From: Candidatus Peregrinibacteria bacterium CG10_big_fil_rev_8_21_14_0_10_55_24
GTDB lineage: Bacteria > Patescibacteriota > Gracilibacteria > Peribacterales > Peribacteraceae
DNA: 64,000 nucleotides
Direction of reading: 5' to 3'
Assembly (NCBI GenBank): GCA_002772745.1
Contig: PFDV01000005.1
Location: forward strand, 1-64,000
Shown here piece after piece: positions 16,716-27,887 of this stretch. The position numbers and the translations under genes were made by a program. Each line of letters begins with the position of its first letter. Positions within the stretch are counted from its first letter, which is position 1. Below the pieces are notes generated by a model. It was not told the origin of the DNA. It ran no database searches and saw nothing but the letters and a program-made list of their open reading frames with translations.

Positions 16716-17150
16716 ATGCCCATTCTCCTCACATTCCGCTCCGCGCTCGCGACGTACCTCTTCCTCATCCCACTCTTCGTGATGGTACTCGCGGAGTTCG
16801 CGAAGATCGTCTCGGAATGGGTGATGACTGGTGCATGGCACAAGCGCATCTTCCGCTATGGGGGTCTGCCCAGTTCACACTCCGCATTCGTCGCTTCCTT
16901 ACTCATTGTCGTTGGCAATGCACGCACAATCGCCTCGGCGGAATTCGCCATTGCCGCCGTCTTTGCCAGTATCGTCTGGTACGATGCCGTTGCTGTGCGC
17001 GGAGCCGTGAGCAAACAATCCAAAGTTCTCAATTCACTTCAGGATTTCTACGAGTTCTCCGAGGAAATCGGCCATTCGCTCGTGGAAGTGATTGCCGGCA
17101 TTCTCTTCGGAATTGTCGTGACGATGCTGGGGTTGTGGATTGTGTACTGA
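16716..17150 (+). CDS. DUF212 / divergent PAP2 family membrane protein
   Basis: A 144-residue membrane protein with about four helices and the DUF212 signature: KRIFRYGGLPSSHSAFVASL followed by VWYDAVAVRGAVSKQSKVLN and GHSLVEVIAGILFG. These residues correspond to the PAP2 acid phosphatase active site (PSSH and GH). TACACT (16701-16706) ends 9 nt before ATG 16716, so the longer frame starting at 16560 is rejected. The start lies 28 bp after the nuclease stop. Confidence 0.88.
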   Translation: MPILLTFRSALATYLFLIPLFVMVLAEFAKIVSEWVMTGAWHKRIFRYGGLPSSHSAFVASLLIVVGNARTIASAEFAIAAVFASIVWYDAVAVRGAVSKQSKVLNSLQDFYEFSEEIGHSLVEVIAGILFGIVVTMLGLWIVY

Positions 17151-17258
17151 TGGGTACATCTGGTCTGGAGCATTCCGTGCTGAGAAATTCCCTTCGTGCT
17201 CGATACTGAATACTGGATACTTCTTTTCCTGCGGTTCATTTCCTCCTACTATGGCCCC

Positions 17259-18683
17259 ATGCCACGCATTGCGGACCAACAGAAGGATTTTCCCCAGTGG
17301 TACCTGGATGTCATTGAGCAGGCGGAGCTTGCGGAGCACGCAGACGTGCGTGGTTGCATCGTCTTCAAGCCGTATGGTTATGCGCTGTGGGAGAATATGC
17401 AGCGAGATCTTGATTGTCGGATCAAGGAGCAGGGAGCTCAGAACGCGTACTTCCCGCTCTTCATCCCCGAATCGATCATGAAGAAGGAAGCCGATCATGT
17501 GGAAGGTTTCGCCCCCGAATGCGCGGTAGTGACGCATGGGGGAGGGAAAGAGCTCACGGAAAAGCTCTACGTGCGGCCCACGAGCGAGACCATCATCTAC
17601 GCCACCTTCGCCAAGTGGATTCACTCGCATCGGGATCTTCCACTCAAGATCAACCAGTGGGCGAACATCGTGCGCTGGGAAATGCGCACGCGGCCGTTCC
17701 TACGGACACTCGAATTTCTCTGGCAGGAGGGGCACACCGCGCATGCGACGAAAGAGGAAGCCGATACCATGGCACAGGCAGCTCTCCAGATGTATGCGGA
17801 CTTTGACCGGGAGTTTCTCGCCGTTCCGGTGCTCACGGGGAAAAAGCCCGAGCACGAAAAATTTGCCGGTGCACTCTACACGCTGAGTACCGAGGCTCTT
17901 GCACGCGATGGCAAGGCGATTCAGGCGGGGACATCGCACAATCTGGGGCAAGGTTTTTCGCAAGCGTATGGTGTGCGTTTCCTCGACGAAGGCGGCAAAG
18001 AGCAGCAGCCATGGATGACCAGTTGGGGGGTGTCCACGCGCCTCATCGGCACGCTCATCGTCGTGCACGGCGATGCAAAGGGTTTACGGTTACCTCCCAC
18101 TATCGCGCCGAAGCAGGTGGTGATTGTGCCCATCTACAAGGAAGACGCAGAACGTGAACAGGTACTTGCGGCGTGCAGGAAGCTCGCCGGCACGTTGGCC
18201 CCCCTGCGTGTGCATCTGGATGATCGTCCGGAGCGTTCTCCCGGATACAAGTTCAATGAGTGGGAGGTGAAAGGTGTCCCATTGCGTATAGAAATGGGAC
18301 CAAAGGATCTCGTTGCCAAGCAGGTTGTGCTGGTACGCCGTGATACGGGCGCCAAGGAGTCGTTGCCTCTTGCGCAGTGTACCCCCAACGAACTTTCCGG
18401 CCGGCTTGATGCTGTTCAGCAAGGACTCTACGCGCAGGCTCAGGCGTTTTTGGAGGAACACACGCATGAGGTGGATTCCTTCAAGGAGTTCACGAGCATC
18501 ATCGATGGTGAAGGGGGGTTCGTGTGGGCGCCGTGGGATGGGACGCTCGAAAGCGCACAAGCGATCCAGGAGAAGACGAAGGCGTCCATCCGGCTCTTGG
18601 GAGACAACGCGGCCAAAGGGACGAAGGATCTCGTCTCTGGTGCACCTGCGCTCCATCGGGCGCTCTTTGCGAAGGCGTACTGA
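17259..18683 (+). CDS. proS: Prolyl-tRNA synthetase, archaeal/eukaryote-type (ProS type 3)
   Basis: A 474-residue class II synthetase that charges tRNA-Pro. Motif 2 and neighbours are clear (LYVRPTSETIIYATFAKWI, NIVRWEMRTRPFLRTLEFLWQEGHTAH), as is motif 3 (GVSTRLIGTLIVVHGD), followed by an anticodon-binding domain (VVIVPIYKEDAEREQV) and a C-terminal extension ending in Tyr. The bacterial editing insertion is absent, as expected for type 3. ATG 17259 gives the family start PRIADQQKDFPQWYLDVIEQAELAEH. Confidence 0.95.
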   Translation: MPRIADQQKDFPQWYLDVIEQAELAEHADVRGCIVFKPYGYALWENMQRDLDCRIKEQGAQNAYFPLFIPESIMKKEADHVEGFAPECAVVTHGGGKELTEKLYVRPTSETIIYATFAKWIHSHRDLPLKINQWANIVRWEMRTRPFLRTLEFLWQEGHTAHATKEEADTMAQAALQMYADFDREFLAVPVLTGKKPEHEKFAGALYTLSTEALARDGKAIQAGTSHNLGQGFSQAYGVRFLDEGGKEQQPWMTSWGVSTRLIGTLIVVHGDAKGLRLPPTIAPKQVVIVPIYKEDAEREQVLAACRKLAGTLAPLRVHLDDRPERSPGYKFNEWEVKGVPLRIEMGPKDLVAKQVVLVRRDTGAKESLPLAQCTPNELSGRLDAVQQGLYAQAQAFLEEHTHEVDSFKEFTSIIDGEGGFVWAPWDGTLESAQAIQEKTKASIRLLGDNAAKGTKDLVSGAPALHRALFAKAY

Positions 18684-18775
18684 CGGGAGGTGCGGAAGGT
18701 TTGCAAACCTCCTTGACCTCACGAAACCTGCCAAGTTTCTCACCTCCAGCACTTTCCGCACCTTCCCCACGTTGT
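18684..18775. repeat. Inverted repeat between proS and the YtxH-like gene
   Basis: A perfect palindrome AGGTTTGCAAACCT (about 18697-18710) lies inside a wider inverted pair, ggaggtgcggaagg and tttccgcacctt. It could end proS transcription, but there is no clear U-tract. The ggtgcggaagg words recur near 1525 and in the 3' part of rplY. Confidence 0.4.
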
Positions 18776-18837
18776 TCCCCGCACTCGCATTGCCCGTGCA
18801 ATTGTCCTATACTCCTCTCGACCTTCCCCATTCTCCC

Positions 18838-19227
18838 ATGCGAAAGTTCTCCCTCCTCCTGGGCGCTCTCGGCGGTGCTACAGCGGGATATCTCTTCAGC
18901 AACAAGAAGCTTCGTGAGGAGCTTTCCTCCGCCAAGGATCCCGAAGAAGCGGCCAAGCTCCTCGGCAAACATCTTCAGCACGACGGAAAGAAGCTTGCGC
19001 AGCAAATTCAGGACTTTGTCGGGAGTGAAGACGTTCAGCGCAACGTTGGCAAGGCGAAGCGTTTTGCCAAGCAGAAGGTGGATGATGCCAAGGCCGAACT
19101 CGATGAGCTTTTCCAGGAGGGCAAGAGCAAAGCAAAGCAGTCCGTACGTCGTGTCGCGAAGAAGGCAAAGACGGCAGCGCGGACAACAGGGAAGCGCGTT
19201 CGCGCACAGGTGCGAAAGCTCTCCTAG
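18838..19227 (+). CDS. YtxH-like small membrane-anchored protein
   Basis: A 129-residue protein with one N-terminal hydrophobic, glycine-rich segment (SLLLGALGGATAGYLFSN, 5-22) and a long Lys/Ala/Glu-rich helical remainder (KAKRFAKQKVDDAKAELDELFQ), the layout of YtxH/general stress proteins. The C-terminus is very basic. TATACT (18808-18813) lies 24 nt upstream. Confidence 0.6.
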   Translation: MRKFSLLLGALGGATAGYLFSNKKLREELSSAKDPEEAAKLLGKHLQHDGKKLAQQIQDFVGSEDVQRNVGKAKRFAKQKVDDAKAELDELFQEGKSKAKQSVRRVAKKAKTAARTTGKRVRAQVRKLS

Positions 19228-19345
19228 GCCTCAAGTTGCTTTTTTGAATACATTGTGTGTTCATAGATGAAGTTGGCGTATTGCTCTTTCCCTGGAGGGC
19301 CTCTAGGCTGTGCATGTTTTTGTACCTTCTTACCTCTTCTTTCCG

Positions 19346-19897
19346 ATGCTTAGGAGACTTTTCTTAACCGGCACATCTGCAGCTCTTGCGGTGGGAATGG
19401 CCGCTCCCGCCTTCGCATACGTCATGCCAGGGGATTTTGCCCGTCCCTCTAACCGTGAAGTGACGTCGGCCACTCAATCACTGGGCTACGATCGCACAAC
19501 GCGTCGCGATATTCGCGATAACAACGTTGTCGACGATATCCGCTACCGGAATCGTTCCATTCTCACGGAGATGGAGGAAGGTGTGCGCGATACGGAAAAT
19601 CCCACGGCGGGCAAAGATGCCAGCCTTGTGCGCGGTCGCAGCGACCGTATGCTCCGGCGGCTCAATCGCAGGATCAAGCCGGGCTACGACCGGTACCGCA
19701 TCCTGAATCTGCGTCCCAACACGCGCTATCTGCGTCAGTTAGATGAGGAGTCTTCGCTCCCGTCGTCGTTGGTACAGACGGGCGGGACTTCCTACGACAA
19801 GCCCACACGCCGCGATATTCGTGAGAACATGTACTTCTCCCAGGTGGATGATCGCGATCGCGATGTGCTTGGAGAGATGGAGAACAACCAGCGATAA
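19346..19897 (+). CDS. Secreted protein with two related motifs
   Basis: A 183-residue protein with a Sec signal peptide (MLRRLFLTGTSAALAVGMAA, cleavage probably after AFA). The mature part is charged and contains the motif YDxxTRRDIRxN twice (about 49-60 and 151-162), each followed by D(D/R)(I/D)R and LxEME; the last residues are GEMENNQR. No known domain. An upstream in-frame ATG (19310) would bury the signal peptide, so 19346 is used. A strong terminator follows. Confidence 0.65.
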   Translation: MLRRLFLTGTSAALAVGMAAPAFAYVMPGDFARPSNREVTSATQSLGYDRTTRRDIRDNNVVDDIRYRNRSILTEMEEGVRDTENPTAGKDASLVRGRSDRMLRRLNRRIKPGYDRYRILNLRPNTRYLRQLDEESSLPSSLVQTGGTSYDKPTRRDIRENMYFSQVDDRDRDVLGEMENNQR

Positions 19898-19923
19898 GAG
19901 GTTCGGTTTCCTCTGGGACAATC

Positions 19924-19957
19924 CAGCCACCCCGCACAGATGCGGGGTGGTTTTGTA
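19924..19957 (+). terminator. Intrinsic terminator
   Basis: Stem CCACCCCGCA / TGCGGGGTGG with a short loop, followed by TTTTG. Confidence 0.8.
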
Positions 19958-20022
19958 ATAGGGGTATGCATTGTCTATGAGATCTATTACAATCCTGCAG
20001 AAAACTTTCCCGATTTCTCCCT

Positions 20023-22143
20023 ATGAATACCGCATCATTCATTCAGGACTTATTCAGTGTCCTCCCCTTTGATCATGAGTTTTCCAATGCGCTTGTTCTG
20101 GTCATGGTATGCGCCGCTCTGGCCCTTGGAGCCGCTTTTATCTTTCGGTTGCTCATTGGCATGCGCGGCACCGGTACGCAGAAGATGCTGTCCATTTCCC
20201 TCCTTGTGCGTCGGGGGGCCATGGCGTTCCTCCGTCGAGAGTACAGCATCATCTTCCTCTTCATTCTCGTTGTCGGGGCACTCCTCTATGTTTTCCTTGA
20301 TACGGAGCTCACTCATGCGCGGATGGGCGAGTGGGGTGATCCTGTAACGACGGGGAGTTTTGTCCTGGGGGCGCTTAGTTCCATCCTTGCGGGGTTCTTT
20401 GGTATGCGCACAGCCACTGCTGCCAACGTGCGTACCACACAAGCGGCACGCACTAGCCTGAGTGAGGCGCTGCGCGTTGCGTTTCTCAGTGGAGCCACCA
20501 TGGGGCTTTCAGTCGTTGGTTTGGGTCTTCTTGGTCTCTCCTTTGCCTTCCTCTGCCTCACGGAGTACTACGGCCTGAGCATTCCTGATGCGCTGCAGGC
20601 ACTTGCAGGTTTCAGCTTTGGTGCTTCCTCTGTGGCACTCTTTGCCCGCGTGGGTGGAGGCATCTTTACGAAGGCGGCAGATGTCGGAGCGGATTTAGTC
20701 GGCAAGGTGGAGGTGGGTATTCCGGAAGATGATCCGCGGAATCCGGCGGTCATCGCTGACAACGTTGGCGATAATGTCGGTGACGTTGCGGGCATGGGAG
20801 CGGACCTCTTTGAAAGCTACGTCGGTTCCCTGGTCGCAGCCATGCTCATTGGTGTGACGACGACGTGGGGGCTCTCCATGGAATCGCTTATCCTCTTCCC
20901 CCTCTTCATTGCCGGGCTTGGCATTGTCGCGAGCATTCTGGGCACCTTTGTCGTTCGTGGAAAGAAGGGGAGCAATAACGTTCACGGAGTTCTGCAGAAC
21001 GGGGTGTACCTCGCTTCTTTCATCGTCATCGTCGGTTCCTTCTTCTTCTGCCGCAGCATGCTTCCCGCGGAGAAGTACCTCGGCGTCTTCTTCGCGCTGA
21101 TTTCTGGCCTCATCGTCGGGGTGATCATCGGCATGCTCACGGAGTACTACACCTCCGATCACTACAAGCCGGTACGTGATCTGGCTGCTTCAGCAAAGAC
21201 CGGAGCCGCAACGACCATCATCAACGGACTTGCTCTGGGGTATGTTTCCACGTTTCTCCCTGTCCTCTTCATCGCTGTCGCCATTGCTATTGCGTACTTT
21301 ACTGCCGGTCTTTACGGGATTGCGATCAGTGCCGTAGGAATGCTTTCCACGCTCGGGATTACTCTTGCAGTGGATGCCTATGGCCCGGTGGCGGATAACG
21401 CAGGAGGATTGGCCGAAATGGCCGGACTTCCTAAGCAGGTACGTGCGCGGACCGATGCCCTGGATTCGGCAGGCAACACGACTGCGGCCATCGGCAAGGG
21501 GTTTGCCATTGGCTCTGCTGCCCTCACTGCGCTTGCACTCTTTGCCGCATTCACCGAGGCAGCAGCGCTTCCGTCGATCAACCTGATGAACCCGCTCACG
21601 CTCATCGGACTCCTCATCGGTGCGATGCTCCCCTTCCTCTTCTCGGCCATGACCATGAAGGCCGTGGGTCGTGCTGCGTTCTCGATTATCGAAGAGGTTC
21701 GTCGACAGTTTAAGGAGATCAAAGGGTTGATGGAGGGGACTGCCGAACCCGATCCGGCGCGCTGCGTTGGTATCGCAACGAGTGCCGCTCTGCGCGAGAT
21801 GATGGCACCGGGGCTCATGGCAGTCACCGTTCCCGTGGTTATCGGCTTTGTCCTGGGCTCAGAAGCCTTGGGCGGGCTCTTAGCCGGCGCACTCGTCTCG
21901 GGTGTTCTCCTTGCTATTTCCATGGCGAACAGCGGCGGTGCGTGGGATAACGCGAAGAAGTACATCGAAGCCGGCAACTTTGGCGGCAAGGGTTCCGATG
22001 CACACAAAGCTGCAGTGGTCGGTGATACCGTTGGCGATCCGTTCAAGGACACATCGGGACCGTCCATTAACATTCTCATCAAACTGATGACGATTGTTTC
22101 CGTGCTTACCGTGGGGCTCTATTCGGCGACGGGACTCTTCTAG
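20023..22143 (+). CDS. hppA: K+-dependent membrane-bound ion-pumping pyrophosphatase
   Basis: A 706-residue polytopic enzyme that couples pyrophosphate hydrolysis to H+ or Na+ pumping. Substrate motifs are intact: [50 protein letters not shown] and, near the C-terminus, [35 protein letters not shown] (about 484-493) has Ala where K+-independent enzymes have Lys, which marks the K+-dependent subfamily. H+ and Na+ pumps cannot be told apart by eye. TACAAT (19988-19993) lies 29 nt before the start. Confidence 0.95.
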   Translation: MNTASFIQDLFSVLPFDHEFSNALVLVMVCAALALGAAFIFRLLIGMRGTGTQKMLSISLLVRRGAMAFLRREYSIIFLFILVVGALLYVFLDTELTHARMGEWGDPVTTGSFVLGALSSILAGFFGMRTATAANVRTTQAARTSLSEALRVAFLSGATMGLSVVGLGLLGLSFAFLCLTEYYGLSIPDALQALAGFSFGASSVALFARVGGGIFTKAADVGADLVGKVEVGIPEDDPRNPAVIADNVGDNVGDVAGMGADLFESYVGSLVAAMLIGVTTTWGLSMESLILFPLFIAGLGIVASILGTFVVRGKKGSNNVHGVLQNGVYLASFIVIVGSFFFCRSMLPAEKYLGVFFALISGLIVGVIIGMLTEYYTSDHYKPVRDLAASAKTGAATTIINGLALGYVSTFLPVLFIAVAIAIAYFTAGLYGIAISAVGMLSTLGITLAVDAYGPVADNAGGLAEMAGLPKQVRARTDALDSAGNTTAAIGKGFAIGSAALTALALFAAFTEAAALPSINLMNPLTLIGLLIGAMLPFLFSAMTMKAVGRAAFSIIEEVRRQFKEIKGLMEGTAEPDPARCVGIATSAALREMMAPGLMAVTVPVVIGFVLGSEALGGLLAGALVSGVLLAISMANSGGAWDNAKKYIEAGNFGGKGSDAHKAAVVGDTVGDPFKDTSGPSINILIKLMTIVSVLTVGLYSATGLF

Positions 22144-22163
22144 CGTACTGTTTACTTTACTCT

Positions 22164-22198
22164 TGGAGAGGAGGACGCAATCCTGCGTCTTTCTCTCT
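22164..22198. terminator. Bidirectional terminator between hppA and ppnN
   Basis: GACGCA-atcc-TGCGTC hairpin with outer GAGAG/CTCTC pairing, sitting in the 57-bp gap between two convergent genes. Confidence 0.55.
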
Positions 22199-22199
22199 G

Positions 22200-23594
22200 T
22201 CATGCCGGGGAGAATTCTACGGCTTTGACCGGCCCATTGCGGTATGCCACGCGTCCTTCCTCTTCCAGGTACCGCAGTGCATCTCGGATTGCATTGAGAA
22301 TGCGTGTGTCACCCCGAAGCATCAGGGGATTATCTCTCACTCTTTCGAATCCTTCTTGTGTCACATGGGCCCAGATGACGGTATCGATGGCGCGACGCAC
22401 CTGCGCAGAGAGCTGCCAAGGTTCTTGTTCCCGGTGGAGCTCTAACTGTGCTGCGGCTTCGTGGCTGAATTGCGTGGGCTTCTGCAGATCGGGCGGAATA
22501 ACGAGCGTATCATTCCAAATCAAGCTCATGTTCTGTGCCCTGCGGTAGTCCACCACCCCTCCCGGTTTTTCTATCTGCTCCGTGAGCGCGTGGCAAGCGG
22601 CTTTCGGGTTGCCTATGGTTACGCTCATACGTTCGAGCAGTCGCTTGCGTACATCGCTTCCCAGAAGTTGCTCTACGCAGTTGAGGATGGTGCGGAAGTA
22701 TCGTTCCTCCGGTCCCGTGAGTACGATGGCGATGCGTTGCTCGCTGTTCTCGGGATGCAACAGCAATGTCACCATGTACAGGATCTCCTCCAATGTTCCC
22801 ACGCCCCCCGGGCCGATCATGATGCCAACGCTGGAGCGGACGAATGCCTCCAGACGTTTCTCCATATCGGGGAACGTGACGAGAGGATCAATGTGCTTGT
22901 GCGGCGGTTCATTGGCAATGATGCCCGGCTGCGTAAAGCCCGGTCGGCGCGCCCCGACAATATCCTGTGCACTGTATCCCTCAATGGCACCTTTGTGCGG
23001 TCCCTTCATTGTGCCCTGGCCTCCTCCTGTTGTGATTTCCTGGAATTTGCGCGCACTCCAATAGCCTGTTTCTTTGGAGTGGTCATACTCCGCGTCGGTG
23101 ATGCGCTGACCGCCCCAGTAGGTAATCCGGTGCAGGGGAATGCCGTGTGCTTGGGTTGCTCGCAGCAACCCTGCATGTTCGATGAGTGTTCTGACGCCGT
23201 TGGTGATTTCTGCTGAATCTTGGGACCGGAAGAGTTTTCCATGCAGAAGGAGGTCTCGTGCAATGGAGCGAATGTGGTTCTGTAATGCATGGAGAATATG
23301 GGATTTGCCACGCACGGTTTCCACCGAGGACATCGGCGGGTAGTGCACGGCAATCTGCACTCCTTCCTGCGTGCGGGAAACTTCCAGGGAGAAATCAGGG
23401 TTCTGTTCGTGGATATCGGCCATGTGGCTTCCGTTGCCCGGATGACATGCCGCAAGGCAGCAGTCGTGGAATTGTCTGCTCAACCCATTGGGCCCATTCA
23501 ACTCCGCCAGTGCCTCTGCGTTTATGGCGTTGAGCGCATCGTCGGGTGCGATAGGAATGACGATGGCATCAGGGAATACCGGGGAGTTGGCCAT
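22200..23594 (-). CDS. ppnN: Nucleotide 5'-monophosphate nucleosidase, PpnN/YgdH family
   Basis: A 464-residue protein of the full-length PpnN type, larger than plain LOG proteins. The central Rossmann domain carries TGGGQGTMKGPHKGA (LOG motif GGGxGxM) and GPGGVGTLEEILY (PGGxGTxxE). It is flanked by an N-terminal domain and a C-terminal domain (NMSLIWNDTLVIPPDLQKPTQFSHEA) that match E. coli PpnN in order. The enzyme cleaves nucleoside monophosphates to base and ribose phosphate and responds to (p)ppGpp in E. coli. Confidence 0.85.
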   Translation of the reverse strand: MANSPVFPDAIVIPIAPDDALNAINAEALAELNGPNGLSRQFHDCCLAACHPGNGSHMADIHEQNPDFSLEVSRTQEGVQIAVHYPPMSSVETVRGKSHILHALQNHIRSIARDLLLHGKLFRSQDSAEITNGVRTLIEHAGLLRATQAHGIPLHRITYWGGQRITDAEYDHSKETGYWSARKFQEITTGGGQGTMKGPHKGAIEGYSAQDIVGARRPGFTQPGIIANEPPHKHIDPLVTFPDMEKRLEAFVRSSVGIMIGPGGVGTLEEILYMVTLLLHPENSEQRIAIVLTGPEERYFRTILNCVEQLLGSDVRKRLLERMSVTIGNPKAACHALTEQIEKPGGVVDYRRAQNMSLIWNDTLVIPPDLQKPTQFSHEAAAQLELHREQEPWQLSAQVRRAIDTVIWAHVTQEGFERVRDNPLMLRGDTRILNAIRDALRYLEEEGRVAYRNGPVKAVEFSPA

Positions 23595-23693
23595 ACCGTT
23601 TGTGTAGCAACGTACTCGGTTTTCTCAACCTGTCAACTACGCTTGCAATTCTTCTTTTCCCAAGTACACTACCCAGCGGGCGCCTCCCCTTAA

Positions 23694-25430
<1,737 letters not shown>

Positions 25431-25541
25431 AACTCCTCATTAGGCTATTCATCAAGGAATTCGAGCGCCAATCCGCTTTGGTGATTTTCCATATTTTGCG
25501 GGGGTCTCCCCGCATCCGTCTCTCCTTGTCATAGTGGATGC

Positions 25542-25934
25542 ATGACAACCTCTTCTTCTCTCCAACGGCAGGCAGAGCTCACCGAGCGCGCGGTGAACTT
25601 TGCACGCTCCGTGCGCAGTTTCCTAAGGAAACTGCCCAAGTCCCTAGCTAATCTCCACGACGCGCGTCAACTCATTCGCACATCGAGCGCGCTCGGTGCG
25701 CGGTACGTGGAAGCCGGCGGTGCACCGAACCGCCAGGAGTTTCTGCGGTGCATTCTGGAAGCACTCCAGTCTGCCCGTGCCAGCGCGTACTGGTTGCATG
25801 TCCTGGATACGGGGGACTACGAAAAGGCCTGCAAGGAGCGCGAAATGCTCCTGAAAGAGGCCAATGCGCTTCAGCGCATCTTCGGCGCCATCGCTGCGAA
25901 AGTGCGATCGAACGCACGCAGCACGCAGGCATGA
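25542..25934 (+). CDS. Four-helix-bundle protein (IVS/S23 family-like)
   Basis: A 130-residue helical protein. RSVRSFLRKLPKSLANLHDARQLIRTSSALGARYVEA and FLRCILEALQSARASAYWLHVL follow the pattern of the four-helix-bundle family first found in 23S rRNA intervening sequences and very common in CPR genomes. Function unknown. It lies between pyrG and pyrD. Confidence 0.75.
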   Translation: MTTSSSLQRQAELTERAVNFARSVRSFLRKLPKSLANLHDARQLIRTSSALGARYVEAGGAPNRQEFLRCILEALQSARASAYWLHVLDTGDYEKACKEREMLLKEANALQRIFGAIAAKVRSNARSTQA

Positions 25935-26028
25935 GTTCTCCTGAAGAGCGTTTAGGGAATCCGAGGGCAGACCCCTTTGGTTCCCTGTTGCGCTGCAATC
26001 TGCACGAACTTGGTATACTCTGGTTGCG

Positions 26029-26964
26029 ATAGACCTCTCCCAGACCATTCTCGGCGTCACCTTCGCAAACCCCACAGTGCTCGCTTCGGGCATTTGGGGA
26101 ATTACCGCAAGCAGCTGGAGGCGCGTGGCGAAGCACGGCGCAGGAGCCGTCACCACCAAATCTCTATGGCTCAAGGAACACAAAGGACATTCCAATCCTG
26201 TGATCATTTCTACGGAACACTGGACGCTCAATGCCGTGGGCGTTCCAGATGCGGGTGTGGAAAAAGCCAAGGAGGAAATTGGGGAATACAATAAGGACAA
26301 GCCCGTACCGCTCATCGCGAACATCATTGCGGAATCGGCCGAGAATTACGCCAAGACCGCTCAGGCGATCGTCGAGCTCAAACCCGATTTTCTGGAGGTG
26401 AACATCAGCTGCCCGAACATCGAAGACGAGTTCGGCCGGCCGTTCGCGTGCTCAGCAGACGATGCGGCGGCGGTCACGAAGGCGGTGAAGGCGGTAAGCG
26501 GGGACATTCCGGTCTTCATCAAACTCTCTCCCAATGTCGAGAACATCGGCACGATTGCACTCGCTTGCGCCAAGGCTGGTGCCGATGGATTCACCGCTAT
26601 CAACACGGTCGGGCCGGGCATGGCCATCGACTTGAGGAGCCGCCGTCCGATCCTGGCCAACAGAGTCGGCGGACTTTCGGGTCCTGCGATCAAACCCATC
26701 GCCGTGAAGTGCATTGCGGATGTATACAAAGCGACCGAAGGCAAACTCCCCATCATCGGTACGGGAGGCGTTGCCACGGGCAAAGACGCCATGGAACTCA
26801 TGCTCGCTGGCGCGTCACTCATCGGTATCGGGACCGCGGTAGCGGATCGCGGCGCGGATGTCTTTGCGAAGGTTTGCGAGGAGATGAGTGCATGGTGCGA
26901 TGCGGAGGGGGTGGCCTCATGTGGCGAACTCATCGGCGGCATGCACCGTTCCTTTTCCTCCTAA
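26029..26964 (+). CDS. pyrD: Dihydroorotate dehydrogenase (class 1B-like catalytic subunit); no canonical start codon
   Basis: Oxidises dihydroorotate to orotate in pyrimidine synthesis with FMN. Motifs: ANPTVLASGIWG, VNISCPNI, KLSPNV, GFTAINT, GGLSGPAIKP, IGTGGVATGKDAMELMLAGASLIGIGTAV. The family N-terminus (DLSQTILGVTFANP) is in frame upstream of the first canonical codon, GTG 26077, which would remove 16 conserved-type residues. The only codons there are CTG 26020 and ATA 26029; ATA precedes DLSQ exactly and is 9 nt after TATACT (26014-26019), the geometry seen at other starts. I place the start at ATA 26029 (inference). It shares TAATG with pyrK. Confidence 0.9.
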   Translation: MDLSQTILGVTFANPTVLASGIWGITASSWRRVAKHGAGAVTTKSLWLKEHKGHSNPVIISTEHWTLNAVGVPDAGVEKAKEEIGEYNKDKPVPLIANIIAESAENYAKTAQAIVELKPDFLEVNISCPNIEDEFGRPFACSADDAAAVTKAVKAVSGDIPVFIKLSPNVENIGTIALACAKAGADGFTAINTVGPGMAIDLRSRRPILANRVGGLSGPAIKPIAVKCIADVYKATEGKLPIIGTGGVATGKDAMELMLAGASLIGIGTAVADRGADVFAKVCEEMSAWCDAEGVASCGELIGGMHRSFSS

Positions 26965-27791
26965 TGGGTTGCTGCGGACACTGTTCACCGGCCAAGCGTC
27001 TCCCCGAAACGCATCCCATCGCGCATATCGTGCGCGAGACCGCGCACGTGCAAACCTTCACGTTTAAAGTTTCACTCGGCGCGAAACCCGGGCAGTTCGT
27101 GATGGTGTGGCTCCCCGGTGTCGATGAGGTGCCGATGAGCGTGGCGGAAGACGACGGAAAAGAACTCAAGATCACGTTCTTCGCGGCGGGGGACATGACG
27201 GAGAAACTTGCGCAGTGCAAGGAGGGCGATCTCGTGGGCTTACGCGGTCCATTTGGTACCCACTACACGTGGGAGAAGAAACAGAAACTCGCGCTTTTGG
27301 CTGGCGGCTACGGTGCCGCGCCCATGCACTTTGTCGCCAAGGAGGCGGCGAAGGATGGTTGTACCGTCGATGTGTTCGTTGGTGCGCGCGGCAAGGAACA
27401 CCTGCTCTACCTCGATGCGCTCTGTGCACTCAAGCGCGTTGCGCTCCATGTTGCAACCGACGATGGTTCACAGGGATTCAAAGGCACGAACGTCGCAGCA
27501 CTTGTGGAAGAGCTCGATGGGGGAGCGCGGTACGATCAGCTCTTCGCCTGCGGTCCCGAGCGCATGCTTGTTGCAGTTTCGCAACTCTCAGCCCAACGCA
27601 AGATTCCCTCGCAGCTCTCCCTGGAGCGGTACATGAAGTGCGGCTACGGGCTCTGCGGCAACTGCGTCGTGGACCCGCTGGGCATCCGCCTGTGCACGGA
27701 CGGTCCGGTGGTGAAGAACGATCTCTGTATGGAGATCACCGAGTTTGGAAAGTTTCATCGGGACGATGTGGGGAAGAAGCACCTGTTCTGA
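26964..27791 (+). CDS. pyrK: Dihydroorotate dehydrogenase electron-transfer subunit (PyrK-like)
   Basis: A 275-residue FAD/[2Fe-2S] protein that passes electrons from PyrD to NAD+. It has a ferredoxin-reductase-like barrel (QTFTFKVSLGAKPGQFVMVWLPG, EVPMSVA), a NAD-binding part (LALLAGGYGAAPMHFVAKEA) and the Cys cluster C-x4-C-x2-C-x12-C (KCGYGLCGNCVVDPLGIRLC). The N-terminus has an extra CC-x2-C motif (MGCCGHCSP). ATG 26964 overlaps the pyrD stop (TAATG), which indicates translational coupling. Confidence 0.92.
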   Translation: MGCCGHCSPAKRLPETHPIAHIVRETAHVQTFTFKVSLGAKPGQFVMVWLPGVDEVPMSVAEDDGKELKITFFAAGDMTEKLAQCKEGDLVGLRGPFGTHYTWEKKQKLALLAGGYGAAPMHFVAKEAAKDGCTVDVFVGARGKEHLLYLDALCALKRVALHVATDDGSQGFKGTNVAALVEELDGGARYDQLFACGPERMLVAVSQLSAQRKIPSQLSLERYMKCGYGLCGNCVVDPLGIRLCTDGPVVKNDLCMEITEFGKFHRDDVGKKHLF

Positions 27792-27812
27792 TTGTGAAGG
27801 GTGAACACAGAA

Positions 27813-27839
27813 TTAGCACTCTTCTCTTGCGAGTGCTAA
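27813..27839 (+). promoter_or_regulatory. CIRCE element (HrcA operator)
   Basis: A perfect TTAGCACTC-N9-GAGTGCTAA inverted repeat, the canonical HrcA binding site of heat-shock genes. It overlaps the -35 of the promoter at 27827-27855. No chaperone gene follows within the window. Confidence 0.93.
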
Positions 27840-27855
27840 ATTCCTCTGCTATGCT
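27827..27855 (+). promoter_or_regulatory. CIRCE-overlapping promoter
   Basis: TTGCGA (27827-27832), 17-nt spacer, TATGCT (27850-27855). The -35 lies inside the CIRCE spacer and right arm, so HrcA binding would block RNA polymerase. Expected start near 27862. Confidence 0.65.
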
Positions 27856-27887
27856 TCCTCTCGTCGTATTTCTTCCCCCCTCGTGTC

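Noticed and set aside
27813..27839. CIRCE as control element of a groESL or dnaK operon
   Set aside because: No chaperone reading frame follows within the window; the next ORF is the 17-codon peptide and then a terminator.
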